From CAYQLT01 sp964418425 (lineage in GTDB: Bacteria; Bacillota; Limnochordia; Limnochordales; Geochordaceae), in the NCBI GenBank assembly GCA_964418425.1, contig CAYQLT010000016.1, positions 1-61,188 on the forward strand: a stretch of DNA of 61,188 nucleotides, in the 5' to 3' direction. Below are positions 8,860 through 16,346 of this stretch, one piece after another (the stretch's first letter is position 1; each line of letters starts with the position of its first letter). Position numbers and translations under genes: made by a program. Below the pieces are notes generated by a model. That model saw only the letters and a program-made list of their open reading frames with translations. It made no database searches and was not told the origin of the DNA.

Positions 8860-9420
8860 TTGCCCTGGCGAGAGAAGGCCGCCATCATGGACGGCAGCGA
8901 GATCCGCCGGACGCTGGTGCGCATGGCCCATGAAGTGGTGGAGCGCAATCCGGGTCGGGAAGATCTGGCGTTGGTGGGCATCCGGGCCCGGGGCGTGCCG
9001 CTGGCGCACCGGCTGGCGGCGGCCATCGGCCAGATCGAGGGACGGCCCGCCCCGCAGGTAGGGGCGCTGGACATCACCCTGTATCGGGACGACCTGGCCG
9101 GTCCGGGGCCTTACCCCACGGTTCGGCGCACCGAGATCGCCTTTGACGTCACCGGCAGAGCCCTGTTGCTGGTGGACGACGTCCTGTTCACCGGCCGCAC
9201 GGTGCGGGCCGCCCTGGATGCGCTGGTGGACCTGGGGCGCCCCGCGCGCATCCAGCTGGCCGTGCTCATCGATAGGGGACACCGAGAACTTCCCATTCAC
9301 CCCGACTTCGTGGGCAAGGTGGTACCCACGTCGCGGCGGGAGCAGGTGGAAGTGCGCCTGGCGGAGCTGGACGGCGAGGATCGGGTCATCATCCTCGAGC
9401 CGGAGAGGGCGGGCGACTGA
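8860..9420 (+). CDS. pyrR: PyrR: pyr operon regulator / uracil phosphoribosyltransferase
   Basis: Binds pyr mRNA in response to UMP and also converts uracil plus PRPP to UMP. 186 residues. Seen: KAAIMDGSEIRRTLVRMAHE at the N-terminus, LVGIRARGVPLA, and the PRPP loop LLLVDDVLFTGRT. TTG 8860 is preceded by GGGGAG and begins where the family begins; an upstream GTG at 8836 would overlap rluD. First gene of the UMP operon, with pyrB only 6 nt downstream, so there is no room for the internal attenuators of Bacillus; if PyrR regulates here it must act upstream of or on its own mRNA start. Confidence 0.95.
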   Translation: MPWREKAAIMDGSEIRRTLVRMAHEVVERNPGREDLALVGIRARGVPLAHRLAAAIGQIEGRPAPQVGALDITLYRDDLAGPGPYPTVRRTEIAFDVTGRALLLVDDVLFTGRTVRAALDALVDLGRPARIQLAVLIDRGHRELPIHPDFVGKVVPTSRREQVEVRLAELDGEDRVIILEPERAGD

Positions 9421-9426
9421 TCGTCC

Positions 9427-10479
9427 ATGTGGGAGAAAGACCTGCTGGGCCTGCGGGGGCTGCGGCGGGAGGCGATCCTGCAGGTCCTGGACACGGCGGA
9501 GGTCATGCGGGAGGTCTTCGAGAGGCCTGTTAAGAAGTTTCCCACCCTTCGGGGTCGGGTTGTGGTCAACCTCTTTTACGAGCCGTCCACAAGGACGCGC
9601 ACCAGCTTCGAGCTGGCAGCCAAAGCCATGTCGGCCGACGTGGTCAACATCGCCGTGGCCCAGTCCAGCGTGGCCAAAGGCGAAAGCCTGGTGGACACCG
9701 CCCGCACCCTGCGCTCCCTGGGGGCCGACTTCGTGGTCATCCGCCATCGCTCGGCCGGTGCGCCGCACCTGGTGGCCCGCACCATCTCGGCCAGCGTCAT
9801 CAACGCGGGGGATGGGGCCAACGAGCATCCCACCCAGGCCCTTCTGGACCTCTACACCATCCGGCGACGCAAAGGCCGCCTGGAAGGCCTGCGGGTGCTG
9901 GTGGCCGGGGACATCCTGCACAGCCGGGTCGCGCGCTCCAACCTGTGGGGGCTTCTGGCGGTGGGCGCTCGGGTGGGGGTGGTGGGGCCCTCCACCCTGG
10001 TTCCGCCCGAGGTGGACCAGCTCGGCGTGCGGCGTTTCGACGACTTCGACGAGGCGCTGGCCTGGGCAGACGTGGTCAACGTGCTGCGCATCCAGCGGGA
10101 GCGGCAGGTGCGGGGGTATCTGCCCAGCCTGCGGGAGTACCGGCAACGCTGGGGGCTGACCGCCCAGCGGCTGAAGCGCCTCAAGCCCGATCTCCTCATC
10201 CTGCATCCCGGTCCCGCCAACGTGGGGGTCGAGATCGACGAACCCGTCATGACCGATCCGCGAAGCGCCATCGCCGAGCAGGTGACCAACGGGGTGGCGG
10301 TTCGCATGGCGGTGCTGTACCTGTTGGCCGGGCGCGGCGAGCGGGAAGAGGGGCTGGTCGCGCAGGCCCGGGGCGTGGCCGCACAGCCGGCACGCGCCCG
10401 CGACGCGGCGGAGCCGTCCGCGCAGTTCCAGGGCCCGGCGGACCCCGCCGGCTTCGAGCATACGGGGGGAACGACGTGA
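9427..10479 (+). CDS. pyrB: aspartate carbamoyltransferase catalytic subunit
   Basis: Second step of UMP synthesis: carbamoyl phosphate plus aspartate to carbamoyl-aspartate. 350 residues. Motifs: carbamoyl-phosphate loop FYEPSTRTRTSFE, HRSAGAPH, NAGDGANEHPTQALLDLYTI and the LHPGP loop. About 40 residues of Ala/Gly-rich tail (after LAGRGEREEG) extend past the usual end. No pyrI follows, as expected for Firmicutes. ATG start; stop overlaps the pyrC start by 4 nt. Confidence 0.97.
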   Translation: MWEKDLLGLRGLRREAILQVLDTAEVMREVFERPVKKFPTLRGRVVVNLFYEPSTRTRTSFELAAKAMSADVVNIAVAQSSVAKGESLVDTARTLRSLGADFVVIRHRSAGAPHLVARTISASVINAGDGANEHPTQALLDLYTIRRRKGRLEGLRVLVAGDILHSRVARSNLWGLLAVGARVGVVGPSTLVPPEVDQLGVRRFDDFDEALAWADVVNVLRIQRERQVRGYLPSLREYRQRWGLTAQRLKRLKPDLLILHPGPANVGVEIDEPVMTDPRSAIAEQVTNGVAVRMAVLYLLAGRGEREEGLVAQARGVAAQPARARDAAEPSAQFQGPADPAGFEHTGGTT

Positions 10480-11768
10480 GGCTGCTCATCCGCGCAGGCA
10501 GGGTGCTGGATCCGGACTCCGGGACGGACCAAGAGCTGGACGTCCTGGTGGAAGACGGGCGGATCGCGCGAATCGGCTTTGCCCTGCCGTCCGAGGCGGA
10601 CGACACCATCGACGCCCGGGGCGCCTGGGTGATTCCCGGCCCCATCGACATGCACGTTCACCTGCGACAGCCCGGGCAGGAACACAAAGAGACCGTGGCC
10701 ACGGGCACCCGCTCGGCAGCCGCCGGCGGGGTGACGGCCGTCGCTTGCATGGCCAATACCCGGCCGCCCATCGACAACCTGTCCGTGCTGGAGTACGTGC
10801 GGGCGGTGGCGCGGCGGGAAGCTGCAGTGGAGGTACACGTGGTCGCGGCGGCCACCAAAGGGCTTGAGGGCCGGGAGCTGACGGAGATGGGGGAGCTGGC
10901 GCAGGCCGGCGCGGTGGCGTTTTCGGACGACGGGCAGGCCATCGCTGACGCCTCGGTGATGCGAAGCGCCTTGCTCTACGCTCGCCAGGTGGGACGGCCG
11001 CTCATCGCCCACGCGGTGGATCCCAGCCTGGCCCAGGGCGGGGTGATGCGGGAAAGCCTGGCTTCGTTCCGCCTGGGGCTTGCGGGCATCCCGGCGGAAG
11101 CCGAGAGCGTGATGGTGGCCCGAGACGTGGAGCTGGCGCTGGCCACGGGGGCTCACCTGCACGTGGCTCACGTCAGCACGGCCGCGGCGGTGGACCACAT
11201 CCGCCGGGCGCGGGCGAGGGGGGCCCGGGTCACCGCGGAGGTGACGCCGCACCACCTGTTTTTGACGTGCGATGCCCTGGAAGGCTTTGACCCCAGCGCC
11301 AAGGTGAACCCTCCGCTGGGCACCGAGGAGGACCGGCGGGCCCTTCGCCAGGCCCTCGCCGACGGAACCCTCGATTGCGTGGCGTCGGATCACGCTCCCC
11401 ATGCCCCCGAGGAGAAGGAGGTCGAGCTGGACGACGCCCCTTTTGGAGCTGTCGGGCTGGAGACCCTGCTTCCCCTGGTGCTGGGGGGCCTGGTGGAGGA
11501 GGGGGTGCTCACCCCCCTGCAGGCGGTTCGGGTCCTCACCCTGAATCCGGCCCGGGTGCTGGGCCTTACCGGCGCAGGGCGGCTGCAGGTGGGAGCCAGG
11601 GCCGACATCACTGTCTTCGACCCGGCCCGGCGCTGGGTTGTGGATCCGGCAGGCCTGCACTCGCGCAGCCGCAACACCCCCTTTGCGGGCTGGTCGCTCA
11701 AGGGAAAGGCCGTGGCCACCATCGTGGGCGGCCGGCCGGTCATGCGGGAAGGCGAGCTCGTTGTCTGA
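10476..11768 (+). CDS. pyrC: dihydroorotase, class I
   Basis: Zinc amidohydrolase closing carbamoyl-aspartate to dihydroorotate. 430 residues. The metal motif DMHVHLRQPG, the helper motif ATKGLEG, AHVST, TPHHL and the catalytic SDHAPH region are all present. GTG 10476 overlaps the pyrB stop (GTGA), implying coupled translation. Length and motif order fit the Bacillus-type enzyme. Confidence 0.97.
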   Translation: MRLLIRAGRVLDPDSGTDQELDVLVEDGRIARIGFALPSEADDTIDARGAWVIPGPIDMHVHLRQPGQEHKETVATGTRSAAAGGVTAVACMANTRPPIDNLSVLEYVRAVARREAAVEVHVVAAATKGLEGRELTEMGELAQAGAVAFSDDGQAIADASVMRSALLYARQVGRPLIAHAVDPSLAQGGVMRESLASFRLGLAGIPAEAESVMVARDVELALATGAHLHVAHVSTAAAVDHIRRARARGARVTAEVTPHHLFLTCDALEGFDPSAKVNPPLGTEEDRRALRQALADGTLDCVASDHAPHAPEEKEVELDDAPFGAVGLETLLPLVLGGLVEEGVLTPLQAVRVLTLNPARVLGLTGAGRLQVGARADITVFDPARRWVVDPAGLHSRSRNTPFAGWSLKGKAVATIVGGRPVMREGELVV

Positions 11769-12774
11769 AGGCAGCGCCCCGGCGGGATTCGGCGAGCGGC
11801 TGGCCCATGCGGTGCGCCAGCGCCGCTCGGTGCTGGTGGCGGGGTTTGACCCGTCATGGGAGCTGATGCCTCCGGCCATCGTCGCCTCCTTGGCCGGGGA
11901 GGCGCCCGAGCGCCCGGACGGCTGGCCCCAGGGCGAGCTTGCGCCAGCATCGGCGGCCTTGGCGGTCGCCCCGGCCCTGTGGCGGGCCGCGGCGGCCGTC
12001 GTTCGCTGGGGAGAGGAGTACGTGGAGGCCTGCGCCCCGTACGCCGTGGCCGTCAAGTTCCAGATGGCATGCTTTGAGCGCCTTCAGGCTCCCGGGTGGG
12101 CGGCTTTGGCCCATCTGGTGGGGGTGTGCCGCAAGCTGGGGCTTTTGGCCATCGCCGACGGGAAGCGAGGCGACATCGAGTCCTCCAGTCGGATGTACGG
12201 ATCGGCGCTGTTCGGGCCGGTGGAGCTGCCCGGTGACCTTCAGGTGGGCGGGCTTGACGTCGACGCCGCCACCGTGCATCCCTACCTGGGCGACGACACC
12301 GTGCGGGCGTTTCAGCCGTGGCTTGCCGGGGCAGGGCGAGGTCTTTTCGTGCTGGTCCACACCACCAACCCGTCGGCGGCTCGCTTTCAACACCTTCCCT
12401 TGCGGGACGGCCGGGAGCTGGCCGATGCCGTCGCCGATGCGGTGAGCGCGTGGAACCGGGGCCTGGTGGGGCCCAGCGGCTACGGCCCCGTGGGGGCGGT
12501 GGTGGCCGCCACCTATCCCGAGGAGGCGGCCCGCCTGCGCGGCAGGATGCCCGGGGCGTGGCTCTTGGTTCCCGGGGTCGGCGTCCAGGGCGGACGGGCA
12601 GACCAGCTGGGGTCGCTGTTCGATGGGGAGGGGCTGGGGGCCGTGGTGGCGGCCTCCCGTTCCCTGATGGGCGCCTGGATGGAGGAGCCGGCCGGCGATT
12701 GGAAGCAGGCGTCGGCCGCCAGGGCCCGAACCCTATGGGAGTCCCTGGAGAGGGTGAGAGCCGGCGGTGAGTGA
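11761..12774 (+). CDS. pyrF: orotidine-5'-phosphate decarboxylase, type 2
   Basis: Last step of UMP synthesis. 337 residues: this is the longer type 2 enzyme, not the ~240-residue Bacillus form. Seen: VLVAGFDPSWELMP, AVKFQMACFE and the catalytic ADGKRGDIESSS. TTG 11761 lies 8 nt inside pyrC with AAGGCGAG upstream and begins a normal N-terminus. Placed between pyrC and carA rather than after pyrD as in Bacillus; overlaps carA by 8 nt. Confidence 0.93.
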   Translation: MSEGSAPAGFGERLAHAVRQRRSVLVAGFDPSWELMPPAIVASLAGEAPERPDGWPQGELAPASAALAVAPALWRAAAAVVRWGEEYVEACAPYAVAVKFQMACFERLQAPGWAALAHLVGVCRKLGLLAIADGKRGDIESSSRMYGSALFGPVELPGDLQVGGLDVDAATVHPYLGDDTVRAFQPWLAGAGRGLFVLVHTTNPSAARFQHLPLRDGRELADAVADAVSAWNRGLVGPSGYGPVGAVVAATYPEEAARLRGRMPGAWLLVPGVGVQGGRADQLGSLFDGEGLGAVVAASRSLMGAWMEEPAGDWKQASAARARTLWESLERVRAGGE

Positions 12775-13921
12775 GCGCAAGGCCTGGCTGGCCCTGGAGG
12801 ATGGCTCCATCTTCGAGGGCACCTGGTTCGGATGCCCCGGCGAGTTCGGGGGCGAGGTGGTCTTCACCACCGTCCAGACGGGCTACCAGGAGGTCCTCAC
12901 GGACCCGTCGTATCGCGGCCAGATCGTGGTGTTCACCCAACCCCTCATCGGTAACTACGGCACGTTTCCCGACGACCTGGAGTCCCCGGTTCCCCAGGTG
13001 CGGGGACTGGTGGTGCGGGAGCTCTGTCCCCACCCCGAGGCCACCACCGCCGGCCAGCCGGAGCTGGAGCGGTGGCTGGCCCGCCATGGGGTGATGGGCT
13101 TGACCGGGACCGACACCCGCAGCCTGACGCGGCGGTTGCGAAGCCGGGGCACCCTGCGCGGGGTGCTGACATGCCGGCCGAAGCCGGCGCACGAACTGGT
13201 GGACCAAGCCCGCCGGGTGCCGGACCTCGCCCAACAGGACCTGGTGGGTGAGGCGACGGTCCAGGCCCCGTACCAGGCCGGCTCGGGAGGCGGCCCCCGG
13301 GTGGTGGTGCTGGATCTGGGCGTCAAGCGGCGCATCGTCGCCAACCTGGTGCGCCGGGGATGCCGTGTCACCGTGGTGCCGGCCTTTTTCAGCGCCGACG
13401 AGATCCTCCGCCTCAGCCCGGACGGCGTGGTGATCTCCAACGGGCCCGGCGACCCGGCGGTTTTGCACGGGCCGGTGGCCACGGTGCGGCGCCTGATGAC
13501 GGAGCTTCCCCTTCTGGGGATCTGCCTGGGTCACCAGCTTTTGGGATTGGCGTGCGGCGGGAGGACCTACAAGCTGAAGTTCGGGCATCGGGGCGGAAAC
13601 CACCCCGTTCAGGAGCTGGCCACCGGGCGCGTCTCCATCACCACCCACAACCACGGCTATGCGGTGGATGAGGCGTCGCTTCCCCCGGATCTGCAGGTGA
13701 CCCACCGCAGTCTCAACGACGGTACCGTGGAGGGGCTGGCCCATAGACGTCTGCCGGCCTGGTCGGTTCAGTTCCACCCCGAGGCCACCCCCGGCCCCCG
13801 TGACAATATCCACCTTTTCGACCGGTTCGTGGCGGTGGCGGAGGCCTTCCGCAGGGGGCAGCCCCTTTGCGACATTCTCGCCGCCCGGGAGGCACCGGTG
13901 GGCGAGGCACGGCCGGCGTGA
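12767..13921 (+). CDS. carA: carbamoyl-phosphate synthase small (glutaminase) subunit
   Basis: Releases ammonia from glutamine for carbamoyl phosphate made by the large subunit CarB. 384 residues. N-terminal CarA domain (LEDGSIFEG, VVFTTVQTGYQEVLTDPSY) plus class I amidotransferase with nucleophile LGICLGHQLLG and the His/Glu pair VQFHPEATPGP. No carB follows; the next gene is pyrK, joined by a 4-nt overlap. Either carB is elsewhere in the genome or it was removed from this operon. GTG 12767 overlaps pyrF. Confidence 0.97.
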   Translation: MSERKAWLALEDGSIFEGTWFGCPGEFGGEVVFTTVQTGYQEVLTDPSYRGQIVVFTQPLIGNYGTFPDDLESPVPQVRGLVVRELCPHPEATTAGQPELERWLARHGVMGLTGTDTRSLTRRLRSRGTLRGVLTCRPKPAHELVDQARRVPDLAQQDLVGEATVQAPYQAGSGGGPRVVVLDLGVKRRIVANLVRRGCRVTVVPAFFSADEILRLSPDGVVISNGPGDPAVLHGPVATVRRLMTELPLLGICLGHQLLGLACGGRTYKLKFGHRGGNHPVQELATGRVSITTHNHGYAVDEASLPPDLQVTHRSLNDGTVEGLAHRRLPAWSVQFHPEATPGPRDNIHLFDRFVAVAEAFRRGQPLCDILAAREAPVGEARPA

Positions 13922-14781
13922 CACCCCGCTTCGCACTGCTGGAGGCCAGGGTGACCCGCCGCGAGGAACTGGCGAGGGGGTACGTGCGCCTCGACCTGGC
14001 GGCACCCGAGCTCGTGGGCGCCGGGCCGGGGCAGTTTGTCCATGTGGCCTGTCGGGAGCCCGAGGCGCACGACCCCCTGCTGCGGCGGCCCCTGGCCGTG
14101 GCCGATGCGCGGCCCCGGTCCGGCGAGGTGACGCTGGTGCTGCGGGTGGCCGGCCGGGGGACGGCGTGGCTCGCCCGCCGGCAGGCGGGCGATGTGCTGG
14201 ATGTGATGGGCCCGCTGGGCCGGGGGTTTTCGCTGGGGCAGGGTGGGGGCTTTCACCTGCTGGTGGGAGGCGGGACCGGGGTTCCCCCCCTGCTTTTGTT
14301 GGCCCGCCGGCTGGCCGAGCGCGGGGCGACAGTCTGGGCCGTGCTCGGGTTCCGGGAGGCCTCCCAGGTGATCTTGGTCCATGCCTTCGAGTCCGTGGGC
14401 GCCCGGGTGGTGGTGGCGACCGACGATGGCTCTTTGGGCGTGGCCGGGACGGCGGCCGATGCGGCCGCTTCCCTGTGGCCGCGTGCCGAGCGTGTATACG
14501 GCTGCGGCCCGTGGGGGCTGCTGCACGCCCTTCACCGTCGCAACGCGGCCGGGCCCCGGCGCCCGCTGGAGGTTTCGGTGGAGGCCATGATGGGCTGCGG
14601 CGCGGGCGTCTGCCTGTCGTGCGTGGTTCCCCGGGCCGAGCCCTCCACGTCTGCGGCTCCCGGCGGGGCGCGCCCCGCCCTGCGGGGCTCTACGGGATGG
14701 CTGCGGGCCTGCCGGGAGGGGCCCGTCTTTGCCGAGGATGAGCTGGACTGGGAGCGATGCCCCGTTGGAGATCGCCTCTGA
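13918..14781 (+). CDS. pyrK: dihydroorotate dehydrogenase electron-transfer subunit PyrK
   Basis: FAD and [2Fe-2S] subunit passing electrons from class 1B PyrD to NAD. 287 residues, slightly long. Seen: flavin-binding LLRRPLAVA, the nucleotide-binding GGGTGVPPLLLLARRL, YGCGPWGLL, and cluster ligands CGAGVCLSC plus a later CREGPVF cysteine. An Ala/Gly-rich insert (about 245-260) sits between the third and fourth cysteine. GTG 13918 overlaps the carA stop. Pairs with the PyrD half of the following fusion, which it overlaps by 17 nt. Confidence 0.95.
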   Translation: MTPRFALLEARVTRREELARGYVRLDLAAPELVGAGPGQFVHVACREPEAHDPLLRRPLAVADARPRSGEVTLVLRVAGRGTAWLARRQAGDVLDVMGPLGRGFSLGQGGGFHLLVGGGTGVPPLLLLARRLAERGATVWAVLGFREASQVILVHAFESVGARVVVATDDGSLGVAGTAADAAASLWPRAERVYGCGPWGLLHALHRRNAAGPRRPLEVSVEAMMGCGAGVCLSCVVPRAEPSTSAAPGGARPALRGSTGWLRACREGPVFAEDELDWERCPVGDRL

Positions 14782-16306
14782 TCCTCGCCTTGCCGTCGAA
14801 GTCGGCCCGCTTCGCCTGAAGAACCCGGTGGTGATGGCCTCGGGTACCTTTGGCTACGGGCTGGACTATCCCGGGATCGTGGAGCCGGGGTGGGTGGGCG
14901 CCGTGGTCACCAAGGGCCTCAGCCTGCAGCCATGGCCCGGCCATTCGCCACCCCGGCTGGTGGAGGTGGCGGCCGGGGCGGTCAACGCCATAGGGCTGGA
15001 AAACCCGGGCGTCGACGAGTTCCTCGACCGGTTGCTGCCGCCCCTTCGGGAGGCGGGAGCGGTGGTGATCGCCAATGTGGTGGGGCGCAGCGTGGAAGAG
15101 TACGTGGAGGTCGCCCGCAGGCTGGCGTCCCGGGAGGGCGTGGCGGCCCTGGAGCTCAACATCTCCTGCCCCAACGTGAAGGAGGGCGGGGTTCAGTTTG
15201 CCGCCTCCGCGCCGGCCGCAGCCCGGGTGACGGCGGCGGTACGCGAGGTGTGCGGGCTTCCCATCCTGGTCAAGCTGGCCCCGATGGCGGCCGACCCGGT
15301 GCAGGTCGCGCGGGCCGTGGCCGCTGCAGGAGCCGACGGGGTCACGGTGGCCAACACCTACCCGGCGATGGTCATCGATGTCGCCTCGGGCCGTCCGGCC
15401 TTGAGCAGCCTGGTAGGCGGGCTGTCGGGGCCGGCGATCCGGCCTTTGACCCTCCGGCTCGTGTGGGAGGTGTACCGCACCACGCGCCTGCCCATCGTGG
15501 CATCGGGCGGCGTCATGTCGGCCGCGGACGCCCTGGAGTACCTGATGGCCGGGGCGTGCGCGGTGGCGGTGGGCACCGCCACCTTCGTGCGGCCCCGCAC
15601 GGCGGTGGAGGTGGTGGAGGGGCTGTGGCGGTACGTGCAGGAGCAGGGGCTGGAGTCTGTGGCGGCCCTCATCGGCTCCGCCCACCGGCGCTGCAGCCCT
15701 GAGGCACCACCGGGTTTGGAGAGCGTGCCGGCCGGCACCGGTGTGGCACAACAGTTGCTGCAGGCCAGCGGCGCCATCCTGGCCGGGCATTTTCGGCTGA
15801 GTTCCGGGTTGCACTCCGACGGGTACGTGGAGAAGTTCCGGGTGCTGGAGCGGCCGGGTATGGCGGAGGAGGTGGCCCGGCAGATGGCCGCCGCGCTCTT
15901 TCGGTTTCGACCGCACGCGGTGGTGGGGCCCCTGACGGGCGGTATGCTTCTGGCCTACGAGCTGGCCCGTCAGCTGGGTGCCGAGCGGGCCCTGTTCACC
16001 GAGCGGGTGGGGGGCCGGATGACGTTGCGGCGAGGTTTTCGGCTGCAGCCGGGCGAGCGGGCGGTGGTGGTGGAAGACGTGGTGACCACGGGGGGGTCGC
16101 TCCGGGAGACGGCGGAGGCCGTCCGGGAGGCGGGCGGGCAGGTGGTGGCCATGACATGCGTGGTGGATCGAAGCGGGGGCCGCTTTGCACCGCCGGTACC
16201 CTATTACCCCCTGGTGCGCCTGGATCTGGCCGCATGGCCGGAACAAGACTGCCCGCTGTGCCGCCGTGGCGTACCCCTTTCGGAACCGGGAAGCCGGCGG
16301 TTGTAA
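14765..16306 (+). CDS. pyrD/pyrE: PyrD-PyrE fusion: dihydroorotate dehydrogenase 1B + orotate phosphoribosyltransferase
   Basis: One uninterrupted ORF of 513 residues. Residues 1-305: class 1B dihydroorotate dehydrogenase (KNPVVMASGTFGYG; catalytic cysteine in NISCPNVKEGG; GGVMSAADALEYLMAG; VGTATF). Residues ~328-513: orotate phosphoribosyltransferase (LSSGLHSDGYVEKFRVLE; PLTGGMLLAYELA; PRPP loop VVVEDVVTTGGS; C-terminal CPLCRRGVPLSEPGSR). The linker (about 306-327) is Pro/Ala-rich with no stop. Together the halves convert dihydroorotate to OMP, so channelling of orotate is possible (inference). TTG 14765 has GGGAG about 10 nt upstream and starts where PyrD normally starts. A sequencing error removing a stop is the main alternative. 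Confidence 0.9.
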   Translation: MEIASDPRLAVEVGPLRLKNPVVMASGTFGYGLDYPGIVEPGWVGAVVTKGLSLQPWPGHSPPRLVEVAAGAVNAIGLENPGVDEFLDRLLPPLREAGAVVIANVVGRSVEEYVEVARRLASREGVAALELNISCPNVKEGGVQFAASAPAAARVTAAVREVCGLPILVKLAPMAADPVQVARAVAAAGADGVTVANTYPAMVIDVASGRPALSSLVGGLSGPAIRPLTLRLVWEVYRTTRLPIVASGGVMSAADALEYLMAGACAVAVGTATFVRPRTAVEVVEGLWRYVQEQGLESVAALIGSAHRRCSPEAPPGLESVPAGTGVAQQLLQASGAILAGHFRLSSGLHSDGYVEKFRVLERPGMAEEVARQMAAALFRFRPHAVVGPLTGGMLLAYELARQLGAERALFTERVGGRMTLRRGFRLQPGERAVVVEDVVTTGGSLRETAEAVREAGGQVVAMTCVVDRSGGRFAPPVPYYPLVRLDLAAWPEQDCPLCRRGVPLSEPGSRRL

Positions 16307-16346
16307 GCGCGCGCTGCAGCCGGACGGTGCAGAGGAGGCGCAAAGC

